Shown here piece by piece: positions 16,460 through 24,938 of a DNA stretch of 64,000 nucleotides (positions are counted from its first letter, which is position 1; the number at the start of each line of letters is the position of its first letter). The notes under the pieces were generated by a model. It saw only the letters and a list, made by a program, of their open reading frames with translations. It did no database searches and was not told the DNA's origin. The stretch comes from Treponema sp. (GTDB lineage: Bacteria; Spirochaetota; Spirochaetia; Treponematales; Treponemataceae), in the NCBI GenBank assembly GCA_017553635.1, contig JAFZKN010000021.1:186001-250000 (forward strand). The letters are read 5' to 3'. A program made the position numbers and the translations under genes.

Positions 16460-18524
16460 TTAATGAGAGCTCCTTAAAAATATCTTCAGCGCGTACTGGA
16501 AGAACACTTATTTCATGCGAGATTGCCTGAGATAAAGCACTTGTAAACGCACTTGGAAGAATCCTTGAAATTAAACCGTCAATTTGAGTTGATTCTCTTT
16601 CAGAATTCATAAATGTTATCTGAATTTTATCGTAATCGATAATTTCATTCTCAACAAGTTCAGAAAGTGTATGCTGGATAGAAAGTCTTACTGTATTTTT
16701 TGCAATTGTCGGCAAAACGATTTTTCCCGCATTTATAATTACATTGATGTTTTTAATAAGAATCCTGTAAGTAAACGGATCAAGTGCAACTTCACATATT
16801 ACAAGACCATACGAAGTCGTAAAGAATGGAATGCCCGAAAACTTTTCTTTATTCCAGAGTTTTTTCTGATTTGCTGTAATGCTCTTTGTAGAAGAAATAG
16901 GAAGCGGTTTATGAAACTTTTTTGCCTGAATATCAAGACAGCATTTTTTTAATAAATAGGTCATGATGGTTAAGTTTGAATAAACTGATTCTGGAATTGC
17001 CTGTCCGTCTTTAATATCAAATTTACTGGTAAGTTTAACCTGCTTAGGGTCTATTTCGAGAATCTGAGAAGCTGTATTTTTCCAGATTTCGAGAGTAGAA
17101 GAAGATGGCGGCAAGGCATCAATTGTAAGTGAACCGTCTGTTTCGAGAGTTACGGTCATTTTCTGGTTGCATGCAAAGATGTTTGTTCCATAATATCCGA
17201 TTCCGTTAAAGCCGCATGCTATTCCGATTCCACGTGCAGGAACACTTGTAATTTTTGAAGTGTTTATAGAGCGGTCCTTTGCTTCGAGACTGTAAGAAAC
17301 AAATTTTCGGTTAAGATCGCTCTGCTTTTCCAGAGCTTCCATTCCTTCACGGAATCTTTCGCTTGTAAAGTTAAAAGGCATTGCAATTTTTCTTTCAAAG
17401 TTTTTTAGCCGTAACTCTGCCGGTAAAAATCCTGCTGTCTGGCATATTTTTTCTATCTGATTTTCAATTGCAAAGAATGCCTGTGAATCGATACTTTCAA
17501 TGTTAAACGAAACCGGCGGATTATTTGATTCATATGCTTTTGCAATTATTTCCAGATTTCGGATTGAATAGATATTATTTGCCGCAATAACAAGACGGTC
17601 AAGAATTTCTGCTGCAAATGGATTATGGTATCCGGAATCAAGTTCAATTAAAATCTGATTTGCATCTATTATCCCATCCTTACGGACTGAAGTCCTCATT
17701 TTTATCGTAATTGGACTTTTTTTTGTAATAAATTCAACATGCTCATGACGGGAAAGAATAAGCTCTACAGGGCGGCCTGTCTTTATCGCAACGAGTGCAG
17801 CCTGAATTGCAAGAACAGTATTGATCCAGATTGTATTTGTGTGAGGGCTCGATGAAATTGTCTTTTTTATGAAAATGTTTTCTGTATTAAGATTAAAAAC
17901 TCTTTTTACATTGTCCTGGAGATGCTTTGGCCACTGAGTCGGGGTAGAAATTGTAAGGACATTTTTTTCATAAGTGACAAATGCCCCGTTTGGTTCATTA
18001 CATGAAGGAGCATTTAAAACAGAAGTCCATGTTCCACGGATGTCCCAGTTTTTTTTCGGAAAAGACTTTGCAAACTCTTCGGTTTTTTTAGCTTTTCCTG
18101 TTTTTATAAATCTTTGTGCATAAGGATATTCTTTTTCCTTTGTCTTTGGAGTGATTTCTCTTTCTATTTCAATCTTTACTTCTCGTGCAAGTTTTTTCAG
18201 TGCATAAAAATCAGGGCCTGCGACAATTGCAACAGGCTGACCTCTGTAAAAAACTTCTTCAGATGCAAAAATCTCTGTCTGAATGTCGAGAGTTTCTACA
18301 TAATTCTGTTCACCTAAATCTTTTGCAGTAAAAAAATAAAATCCTTCAGGAATATTATCAAGACTTAAAGTAAGAATTTTTCCCTTTGTTGCAGGACTTC
18401 GTATTATTTTTGCATAAAGCATATCTGAAGTATGCAGATCGCTGTAATACGTCTTTGGAAGCTGAGTATAAGTCTGTTTTATTTCCTGTTTTCCTTTTGT
18501 TTTTTTAGATGGCATGGTGCTCAC
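16434..18524 (-). CDS. Molybdenum hydroxylase-like large (molybdopterin) subunit, possibly inactive
   Basis: The 696-residue product follows the xanthine dehydrogenase/aldehyde oxidase large-subunit plan. The N-terminal a/b hammerhead is DMLYAKIIRSPATKGKIL plus VFYRGQPVAIVAGPDFYALKKLA; the MoCo-binding domain includes RPVELILSRHEHVEF and the GIGIACGFNGIGYYG block. It is somewhat short. Near the C-terminus, where active enzymes carry a GxGEPP motif with the catalytic glutamate, this protein reads IDGLISRILPSAFTSAL, with no glutamate at the expected place. It may therefore be catalytically dead or use a different mechanism. It begins in the end of the DegT gene (20-base overlap), forming one long operon. 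Confidence 0.8.
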   Translation of the reverse strand: MSTMPSKKTKGKQEIKQTYTQLPKTYYSDLHTSDMLYAKIIRSPATKGKILTLSLDNIPEGFYFFTAKDLGEQNYVETLDIQTEIFASEEVFYRGQPVAIVAGPDFYALKKLAREVKIEIEREITPKTKEKEYPYAQRFIKTGKAKKTEEFAKSFPKKNWDIRGTWTSVLNAPSCNEPNGAFVTYEKNVLTISTPTQWPKHLQDNVKRVFNLNTENIFIKKTISSSPHTNTIWINTVLAIQAALVAIKTGRPVELILSRHEHVEFITKKSPITIKMRTSVRKDGIIDANQILIELDSGYHNPFAAEILDRLVIAANNIYSIRNLEIIAKAYESNNPPVSFNIESIDSQAFFAIENQIEKICQTAGFLPAELRLKNFERKIAMPFNFTSERFREGMEALEKQSDLNRKFVSYSLEAKDRSINTSKITSVPARGIGIACGFNGIGYYGTNIFACNQKMTVTLETDGSLTIDALPPSSSTLEIWKNTASQILEIDPKQVKLTSKFDIKDGQAIPESVYSNLTIMTYLLKKCCLDIQAKKFHKPLPISSTKSITANQKKLWNKEKFSGIPFFTTSYGLVICEVALDPFTYRILIKNINVIINAGKIVLPTIAKNTVRLSIQHTLSELVENEIIDYDKIQITFMNSERESTQIDGLISRILPSAFTSALSQAISHEISVLPVRAEDIFKELSLNENSGNSK

Positions 18525-19731
18525 TTCCGATTTTCTTTACTGCTTCAATTGTATCAAAAGCCATTCTGTCTGTCATGTCCGGCCAGAGAGGCAGCGTTAT
18601 TGTTCTTATAAATTGGGACTGGGAATTTGGAAAGTTTTCTTCTGTAAATGATGGATCAAGATTCTTCCAGTAAGAAAAATGAAAAAGCGGAATAAAATGC
18701 ATTGAAATTCCAATTCCATTTTCCTGAAGAAGATTTGAAAACTCATCGCGGTCAATCGTGAGTTTATCAAGATTAAGACGCATAAGATAAAGATGCCATG
18801 CATTTCCTTTTCCGTCAGGCGGAATCTGAACAAAATCAACATCCTTAAAAGCCTTGTTGTAAATATCTGCGATGCGTTTTCTTTTTTCAAACATTTCCGG
18901 AGTCTTTTTTAGCTGAACACGTCCTATTGCAGAAAGAATGTCAGGAAGATTAAACTTATAGCCCGGAGCTATAATGTCATACTGCCAGCTGGCTTTTGGA
19001 GAAGTGTAGCGGTCCCATGCGTTTCTGTCCATTCCATGAAGCCGCATTTTCTGCATGGTGTCAGCAAGTTTTAAATCTTTAGTAACTACCATTCCGCCTT
19101 CGCCAGTTGTAAGAGGTTTTGTAGCATAAAAAGAAAAAATTCCTGCATCTCCGATGGAACCTGCATATCCTGAATCCGTAAGGCTTGGAAAAGAGTGAGC
19201 AGCATCCTCAATTACATAAATTTTATTTTCTGGAGTTGAATATTTTTCTGCAAGTTCAACTATCCTTTTCATATTGCATACATTTCCTGCAATATGAACT
19301 GGAATTATTGCCTTGATTACAGTCTTTTTTGTTTTTTGATTTTCAATTAAAATTTTTTCGATATTATCAGGATCTATATTATATGAATTTTTTTCTATGT
19401 CACAGAAAATTACATCAGCGCCGAGATGTTTTGCACTGGACGCTGTCGAAACAAAAGTGTAGGGGGTTGTAATAACAGAAGTTCCTGTTTTTACTCCGCA
19501 CGCATTGAGTGCAAGAATCATTCCGCTTGTATTTGAGTTAACGGCAAGACTTACTGTTTTTTCAGAATTTTCAGGGAGAGCACTGTTTATAAAATTGGAA
19601 AATTCTTTTTCGAAAGCTAAAGTTACGTTTCCAGTTGTAAGCCACCCTGAACGAACGACATCGAGAACAGCTTTTTCTTCTTCTTCATTGATTGACGGTC
19701 TTGAAAACGGAACTCTTAATTTATCTGGCAT
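18505..19731 (-). CDS. DegT/DnrJ/EryC1/StrS-family sugar aminotransferase
   Basis: The 408-residue PLP enzyme has the family landmarks VPFSRPSINEEEEKAV, SGWLTTG, the TTPYTFVSTASSAKHLGADVIFCDI segment, EDAAHSF, and the PLP lysine in FSFYATKPLTTGEGGMV. Such enzymes transfer an amino group to a nucleotide-linked 4-keto sugar. The upstream gene is a nucleotide-sugar 4,6-dehydratase-like protein that would supply the keto sugar, a standard pairing for amino-deoxy sugars of glycans (PglE- or PseC-like). AGAGGA precedes the ATG. Linkage to the molybdo-hydroxylase genes downstream is unexplained. Confidence 0.9.
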   Translation of the reverse strand: MPDKLRVPFSRPSINEEEEKAVLDVVRSGWLTTGNVTLAFEKEFSNFINSALPENSEKTVSLAVNSNTSGMILALNACGVKTGTSVITTPYTFVSTASSAKHLGADVIFCDIEKNSYNIDPDNIEKILIENQKTKKTVIKAIIPVHIAGNVCNMKRIVELAEKYSTPENKIYVIEDAAHSFPSLTDSGYAGSIGDAGIFSFYATKPLTTGEGGMVVTKDLKLADTMQKMRLHGMDRNAWDRYTSPKASWQYDIIAPGYKFNLPDILSAIGRVQLKKTPEMFEKRKRIADIYNKAFKDVDFVQIPPDGKGNAWHLYLMRLNLDKLTIDRDEFSNLLQENGIGISMHFIPLFHFSYWKNLDPSFTEENFPNSQSQFIRTITLPLWPDMTDRMAFDTIEAVKKIGSEHHAI

Positions 19732-19755
19732 CTGATTCCTCTCTGATTCTAATCT

Positions 19756-21252
19756 CTAAAAAGCGTCCGGTATTTCAGACTGATTTTCTCTTAGCTCTGG
19801 AATTACATTTTGAAGTGTTTCTTTAAGCAAAAGTGCATTCCTGTATTTTGAACTGTCTACAGATGGAGAACTGAAACAGATTTCTTCAAGATTATGTAAA
19901 AGTTCACTAAGATTAAATTTAACCGGAATGGATTGCAGTTTTAAAATCTTCGGATATTCTGTAGGCTGCGGATTTTCTTCTTTTAACCAAAGAGGTTCTG
20001 TAAGCCTTTCTCCTTTTCTTACGCCGGTGTAAAGTATTTCGATATCCTTTCCGCTTTCCAGACCGCTAAATTCTATAATGTGCTCAGCAAGATCCTTGAT
20101 TTTAACAGGTTCTCCCATATCAAGAAGATAAGAAAAACCGTTTTTACCGACTCCGCCTGTCTGAAGAACAAGAGAGCATGCTTCTGGAATTGTCATGAAA
20201 AATCTTTCCATTCGTGGATCAGTTACTGTAACCGGGCCACCATTTTTTATCTGTTCCATAAAAAGCGGAAGAATCGAACCGCGTGATCCGAGAACGTTCC
20301 CAAATCTCACGAACATAAAATCCTGTTCAGTTTTTCCAGTTTTTTCAGCAGCATCAAGTAAAAGTTTTTCGCAAAGATATTTTGAAGCACCATAAATAGA
20401 AACAGGGCTGACAGCTTTATCTGTAGAAATAAGTACGAATTTTTTAACACCAAATTCAATTGCTGCATCAAGAAGATTTTTTGTTCCAAAAACATTGTTT
20501 TCAATAACTGCAACCGGATTTTCTTCCATCAGCGGAACATGCTTGTAAGCTGCACAATGGAAGATTACATCGCATTTCGTATGAGAAATGATATAGCGTA
20601 CATATTCCCGGTCCTTCATGTCACCTATAATCGGAACAATAGTTGCTTTTTCGCCGACACCTTCCTGCTGCAAAACTTTAAGTTCCCGGTTTATCTGATA
20701 GATTGAATTTTCTCCGTGCCCGAAAAGGTAAAGACGCTCAGCACCTCCACTTAAAAGCTGTCTTGCAAGCTCTGATCCTATGGAACCTCCTGCTCCCGTA
20801 ATCAAAACACGCTTTCCTCTAAGGTAGGAAAGGCTTTCTTTTAGAGAAATCGTTACAGGAGTCCGGCCAAGAATATCAAGAGGGTCTATTTCGCGGGCCT
20901 GAATTAAATGCGCAGTTCCGTTTACTACCTGACTTATACTTGGAAGAATCTTTATGTGTTTAAATCCATTTTTCTTGAGGCTTTCGTATATTGCTTTGAT
21001 TTTTTCAACTTTTGCACTCGGAATGGCAATTACAGCTTCATCTGAGTCCGTAGATTTAAGAAGGTGTATGACATCTTCAATAGGGCCTAAAACCGGAATC
21101 CCGTCAATGTCTTTTCCGATAAGACTTTTATCATCATCAAGAAAAGCCGCTACAGAACCGAAAATCTTCTTCCGTCTGATATCTCCGGCAATCATCTGGC
21201 CTGCAAAGCCTGCACCAATTATATAAAAATGTGAAACCTGTTTCTTAATCAT
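19756..21252 (-). CDS. CapD/PglF-like nucleotide-sugar dehydratase/epimerase without membrane anchor
   Basis: The 498-residue product has an N-terminal Rossmann domain (IIGAGFAGQMIAGDI at 11-25, CoA-binding-like) and then an extended SDR domain with GAGGSIGSE at 153-161, typical of UDP-N-acetylglucosamine 4,6-dehydratases of the FlaA1/WbpM/PglF group. The usual four N-terminal transmembrane helices are absent, so it should be soluble. The catalytic triad reads S276, Y287, K291 (SIYGASK), whereas the large WbpM/PglF enzymes carry Met in place of Tyr. It starts the operon with the DegT aminotransferase. A TTATAA/TATAAA box lies 5-6 bases before the ATG. Confidence 0.87.
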   Translation of the reverse strand: MIKKQVSHFYIIGAGFAGQMIAGDIRRKKIFGSVAAFLDDDKSLIGKDIDGIPVLGPIEDVIHLLKSTDSDEAVIAIPSAKVEKIKAIYESLKKNGFKHIKILPSISQVVNGTAHLIQAREIDPLDILGRTPVTISLKESLSYLRGKRVLITGAGGSIGSELARQLLSGGAERLYLFGHGENSIYQINRELKVLQQEGVGEKATIVPIIGDMKDREYVRYIISHTKCDVIFHCAAYKHVPLMEENPVAVIENNVFGTKNLLDAAIEFGVKKFVLISTDKAVSPVSIYGASKYLCEKLLLDAAEKTGKTEQDFMFVRFGNVLGSRGSILPLFMEQIKNGGPVTVTDPRMERFFMTIPEACSLVLQTGGVGKNGFSYLLDMGEPVKIKDLAEHIIEFSGLESGKDIEILYTGVRKGERLTEPLWLKEENPQPTEYPKILKLQSIPVKFNLSELLHNLEEICFSSPSVDSSKYRNALLLKETLQNVIPELRENQSEIPDAF

Positions 21253-21427
21253 TCAACTTTATAAAATCCGAAAAGGATTACCCACCTTCTTAAATAATAA
21301 CACACAAAGCTTATTTCTTCAATTTGAATTTTTAGAGAGATTTGAACTTTGTTCCTTATTTGGAAAATATTTCTCTAAACAAAAATTTTCAAATACCGAT
21401 ACTGAATATGTATATTGGAGTTTTTAT

Positions 21428-21949
21428 ATGAAAGTGTATAAAAAATTAATTCTTCCAGCTGTTTTAGTTTTGGCCGGTTCTTTTGTAAGTGCCGCCTCTT
21501 TTTCTCTTCAGGTAATACAGATAGACGGTTCGGAAAATGTTGTTTTTGACGCTTCATATATGATTGAACAGGCTATATTGGACTTTTTTTACGAGAATTT
21601 ATACATAGTTTCTAACAGTCCTGTGATAATCAAGAAGAAAAATGAAGATATTACGGCTGAAATTCAAAAATCATTTGATGCGGCGGTCGAAGGAAGCCTT
21701 GATTTATTGATAGAAGCTTCGGTTTACTACAATCTTTCAGACTCAAATAACCCTGAGGAGGCCGTTATTTCAAATATTGAAAAGGTCGAATGGAAAGTAA
21801 TTAAATTGAATGGAAATGCTGAAATAGCCAGAGGAACCTCTGTTCCGGGTAAAAAATACCGGAATGATGATGACGGGCTTTATTTCTTTGCTAATGAAAT
21901 TGCAGCTGATATAAAAACTGCTATAGATTCAAAGGGTGGTAAAAAATGA
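21428..21949 (+). CDS. Exported protein of unknown function
   Basis: The 173-residue product begins with a signal peptide (about residues 1-23, ending FVSAAS). It contains no domain I recognise. The segments IQIDGSENVVFDASYMIEQAILDFF and EVSVYYNL-like beta strands (LDLLIEASVYYNL) suggest an alpha/beta periplasmic domain, perhaps distantly like proteins that sense outer-membrane components. GGAG lies eight bases before the ATG. Its stop overlaps the start of the SPOR protein gene (ATGA), so the two are translationally coupled and probably act in the same envelope process. Confidence 0.7.
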   Translation: MKVYKKLILPAVLVLAGSFVSAASFSLQVIQIDGSENVVFDASYMIEQAILDFFYENLYIVSNSPVIIKKKNEDITAEIQKSFDAAVEGSLDLLIEASVYYNLSDSNNPEEAVISNIEKVEWKVIKLNGNAEIARGTSVPGKKYRNDDDGLYFFANEIAADIKTAIDSKGGKK

Positions 21950-23406
21950 AAAAATTCTTGTGTTTAACATTTGCAGTATTTTTTGGAATTGTAATGACTT
22001 CTTCAAGTCCTTCGTTAGACGGAAGGGCTATCGTTGCAAATAAAGGAGATTTTCCACCAGGACTTTTTGCTAAAACCGTCGGATATCTTCCGGGTGACAG
22101 TATAAGCGTTACAAATCCTGCAAATAACCAGAACGTAGAAATACTTGTAATTGGTTCACTTGACCCGTCAGAAGGTGTTGCAGTTCTTTTAAGCCCTGAA
22201 GCAGCTGATGTTCTGCAGATTAAGAAAAATTCAAATATGCTGGTTAAACTCACAAAAAGAAACGGCGAACTTGATGAAAATGCAACAGGAACCTGTGTAG
22301 TAACTCAGGCTTCCGGTGATTATGCATATCCGGTTTCAACTGCGGCAGATGATAAAGAAGACGAAGAAGAAGTTGAGCCTTTCTCTTATCTGGAAGATGA
22401 AGAAGAAACAGAAAATATCGAAGATGTTGAAGACGTAGAAGATATCGAAGATGTTGAAGAAATTATTGATGATGAGCCGGCTGAAGAAGAAGTTGTCGGA
22501 GAAGATGTTGTTGAAGATGAACCGGTTGAAGAAGAAGCTGTCGAAGATGAACAGGAAGATGTTATCGAAGCTGTAGAACTTGATGACGAAGTTTCTGATG
22601 AAGCAGATGAACTTTCTAAGGGTGATGAACCGGTTGAAGATGAAGAAGAAGTAGATGATACTCTTGATACAGATGAAGAGGAAGAAGTCGAAGATGTTTA
22701 TACTCCTGTAGAAGAAGGAATCGAAGAAGAAGAACTTCCGGAAGAAGATACAACACCACAGGTCGAAGATGATTATACACCTGTAGAAGAAGAGGGTGTG
22801 GACGAAGAAGAGCTTCCACCAGAAGAAGACACAAAACCTCAGATTGTAGATGATTATACAGCTCCAGAAGAAGAAGGAATCGAAGAAGATGAACTTCCTC
22901 CTGAAGAATCAATCGAAGAAGAAGAGGAATTGCCTCCTGCAGAAGATACGGAAGAAATGGAAGAAACAGAAGAAACAGAAGATACAGAAGAAACAGAGGA
23001 TGACTTCGAGTCCATTATTCTTGTTCCTTCGGAAGAAAATCCACCTGAAACAGAAAAGGTAGAAGAAACAGAAGAAGCTGTAGAAGAAGTAATTGCTGAA
23101 CAGGAAGAGATTGCAGTACCGCAAGAAGTTTCTGAACCGGAACCTGTTAAGCCTGTTGATAACGTTCCTGTTGAAAATAAAGAATTTGAAAAAGGAAAAT
23201 ACTATATTCAGATAGCAGTGTACAGCAAAGAAGAAAACGTTCAGGAAACTGTAAATAAATATGGTAAAAAATATCCGATTATAGTTCAGAAGAAAAACGG
23301 TAAGAATTACGTATTCGTTGGACCGCTTACAACTGATGAATACGGTGCCGTATTACAGAGATTCAGAGCATTCGGATTTAAAGATGCTTTTATAAAGAAA
23401 AATTAA
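21946..23406 (+). CDS. SPOR-domain envelope protein with a long acidic linker
   Basis: The 486-residue product has a signal peptide (about 1-23), then a compact beta domain (about 28-115; GRAIVANKGDFPPGLFAKTVGYLPGDSI resembles a double-psi beta-barrel of the RlpA type). A Glu/Asp-rich low-complexity linker of nearly 290 residues follows. The C-terminal SPOR domain is at about 414-486 (GKYYIQIAVYSKEENV, YVFVGPLTTDEYGAVLQRFRAFGFKDAFI). SPOR domains bind denuded septal peptidoglycan, so a role in cell-wall maturation at division sites is likely. The linker would let the SPOR domain reach across the periplasm. The gene ends at a strong terminator. Confidence 0.85.
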   Translation: MKKFLCLTFAVFFGIVMTSSSPSLDGRAIVANKGDFPPGLFAKTVGYLPGDSISVTNPANNQNVEILVIGSLDPSEGVAVLLSPEAADVLQIKKNSNMLVKLTKRNGELDENATGTCVVTQASGDYAYPVSTAADDKEDEEEVEPFSYLEDEEETENIEDVEDVEDIEDVEEIIDDEPAEEEVVGEDVVEDEPVEEEAVEDEQEDVIEAVELDDEVSDEADELSKGDEPVEDEEEVDDTLDTDEEEEVEDVYTPVEEGIEEEELPEEDTTPQVEDDYTPVEEEGVDEEELPPEEDTKPQIVDDYTAPEEEGIEEDELPPEESIEEEEELPPAEDTEEMEETEETEDTEETEDDFESIILVPSEENPPETEKVEETEEAVEEVIAEQEEIAVPQEVSEPEPVKPVDNVPVENKEFEKGKYYIQIAVYSKEENVQETVNKYGKKYPIIVQKKNGKNYVFVGPLTTDEYGAVLQRFRAFGFKDAFIKKN

Positions 23407-23417
23407 CTAGAATAAAA

Positions 23418-23447
23418 AAAGCGGCTCGTATGAAGCCGCTTTTTTTA
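23418..23447. terminator. Bidirectional terminator between the SPOR gene and tmRNA
   Basis: Stem AAAGCGGCT/AGCCGCTTT with a seven-base loop, A-run on the left and T-run on the right. It can terminate the SPOR gene rightwards and tmRNA transcription leftwards. Confidence 0.85.
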
Positions 23448-23455
23448 TCGATTCC

Positions 23456-23507
23456 AACTGTAAAGAAGTATATTAGAGTTTCGCGGAGCGAAACTCGACA
23501 AACAGTT
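23456..23507. repeat. Nested palindromic element downstream of tmRNA
   Basis: A perfect 9-pair hairpin GAGTTTCGC-gga-GCGAAACTC (23476-23496) is enclosed by AACTGT (23456-23461) and ACAGTT (23502-23507). It lies between the terminator and the 3' end of tmRNA. It could be a REP-like element or a barrier to 3' exonuclease. Confidence 0.45.
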
Positions 23508-23549
23508 AACAAGTCCATTAAGGTCTGGAAACCCAATTTACATTGTTTA

Positions 23550-23903
23550 TGGAGATGGGGGGAATTGAACCCCCGTCCGAAAAAGCAACACAGTTACATC
23601 TACAGGTTTATCGGTGCGAGGTAGTTGTCGGGAGACGGTAGCAGCACCACAAGCGTCGTCTCCGTATTCTGATTAAAAGTCCCGCATAAAGATCAGACAC
23701 GATATGCAGCAAGTCTTGGTTTGGTGACAGTAATTCTGACGGCTCAAGACCGTGCAGTCAGATTACCGTGCTCTGCTTACGCAGCGAGAGCAAACTGTGA
23801 ATTAGATTCGCCAGTTAATTTTTTTCTGCCTGTTTAAGGAACATGCAGAAAATCCTACCTGCAGTAAAAGCATTATCTTAATCGTCGAAACCGGTGCACC
23901 CCC
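23550..23903 (-). ncRNA. ssrA: Transfer-messenger RNA (tmRNA)
   Basis: On the minus strand the 5' end GGGGGTG (23903-23897) pairs with the 3' CATCTCC (two G-U pairs). It is followed by the conserved GCACCGGTTTCGAC block. The 3' end has the T-arm GGGGG-TTCAATT-CCCCC; the CCA tail is not encoded. The reading frame ends GCT CTC GCT GCG TAA, and the deduced tag is GESNSQFALAA, with the usual ALAA degradation signal. The tag starts with Gly if the resume codon is GGC; that assignment is inferred. tmRNA rescues ribosomes stalled on broken mRNA. The length is about 354 nt. Confidence 0.95.
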
Positions 23904-23916
23904 AAATATCTAAATA

Positions 23917-23945
23917 AAAATAATAAATAAAAATGTACTTGTCAA
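23917..23945 (-). promoter_or_regulatory. Promoter of tmRNA
   Basis: Minus-strand TTGACA (23940-23945), 17-base spacer, TATTTT (23917-23922). It leaves a short precursor 5' extension for RNase P removal. Confidence 0.55.
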
Positions 23946-23962
23946 GTTCGAAAGGCTTTAAA

Positions 23963-24862
23963 TTAAGCCTGAGTCTCTTCGCCTGAAAATTTCGTACTTA
24001 AATATGAAAGCGCAGTTCCGAAGATAAGGCATAAAACATAAGAAACAATTTTTATGGCTGTAAAATCATTTACGCGGGGCCACATTGTATAGATTGAACC
24101 TATTATAAGCCCTAATATTACTGCATATGTCTGGTTTGGAACTTTCTTTAAAAGAAGGCTTATTAATTTTGCTCCAGCAAGTAGGCCTATTAAAACACCA
24201 GCTCCATTCGGCAAAAGGAGAAACAAAGCCTGCAGTGCTGTCTTTTTTACAAACATCGCAGGAATTGAAGTTATGATAATAGGGTATATTCCAAGAATCA
24301 GCATTATAAGAGAACCGCTTATTCCCGGAATTATCATTGCAACAGCTCCTAAAATTCCACCGATAAAGATTTTAATTGCAAGAGGTAAAGTCCATTCAGG
24401 AAGGGTAGAAATTGTCTTTTCTACAGTTCCATAGCGTGTCTGTAAAATTGAAAAAAGAATTATCAGGATAATTCCTGTAAGTGCACATAATATGATAACT
24501 GCATTTTTTGTAAAATCAGATTTATTGTCTTCTCTGTTTTTTTTATTGAATGAATATTTTGCAAGAAGCGGAATACTTCCTATGAGAAGTCCTGTAAAAA
24601 AGAAATTAGTCTGGTCAGGACAGTTCCTGTACAAAATTGTAACCAGTTTGCTGAAAAGTAAAATTCCACTTAACATTCCGAGTAAAACAGGAACAACAAA
24701 TTTCCAATTCTGTAAAAGTTTTTTTACATTGAATGTAATTGCATTTACAAATTTTTCATAAATATTAAAAACGACTATTAATGTTCCGCCAGAGACACCC
24801 GGAATTACATTGGCAATACCGACAAAGATTCCGATAAAAAAAGTTTTAATCATTTCAAGCAT
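23963..24862 (-). CDS. DUF368 family polyprenyl-phosphate translocase (PopT-like)
   Basis: The 299-residue multi-pass membrane protein has the DUF368 hallmark FVGIANVIPGVSGGTL near the N-terminus and a second inverted-repeat copy, GAVAMIIPGISGSLIMLILGIYP, at about 170-195. DUF368/PopT proteins were recently shown to recycle undecaprenyl phosphate across the membrane for cell-wall and glycan synthesis. About 8-9 hydrophobic segments are visible. The start is uncertain: the ATG at 24862 overlaps a TATTAT, and the ATG at 24853 lies seven bases after it. No ribosome site precedes either. Confidence 0.88.
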   Translation of the reverse strand: MLEMIKTFFIGIFVGIANVIPGVSGGTLIVVFNIYEKFVNAITFNVKKLLQNWKFVVPVLLGMLSGILLFSKLVTILYRNCPDQTNFFFTGLLIGSIPLLAKYSFNKKNREDNKSDFTKNAVIILCALTGIILIILFSILQTRYGTVEKTISTLPEWTLPLAIKIFIGGILGAVAMIIPGISGSLIMLILGIYPIIITSIPAMFVKKTALQALFLLLPNGAGVLIGLLAGAKLISLLLKKVPNQTYAVILGLIIGSIYTMWPRVNDFTAIKIVSYVLCLIFGTALSYLSTKFSGEETQA

Positions 24863-24872
24863 AATAAGACTA

Positions 24873-24907
24873 TAATAAAAAAAACCGTCTGAATCAACAG
24901 ACGGTTT
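24873..24907 (-). terminator. Terminator of the partner-switching operon
   Basis: A perfect 10-pair stem AAACCGTCTG/CAGACGGTTT with a six-base loop (24882-24907) is followed on the minus strand by a run of T. It lies about 30 bases after the RsbW-like gene. Confidence 0.9.
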
Positions 24908-24938
24908 GAAAATCTTTAATCAAATAAGCTTTAAAAGA

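Noticed and set aside
22616..22912. A Leu/His-rich minus-strand frame.
   Set aside because: Antisense shadow of the acidic linker of the SPOR protein.
23407..23962. Apparent gene-free 550-base stretch that might hold a protein gene.
   Set aside because: It is filled by a terminator, a palindromic element and tmRNA.
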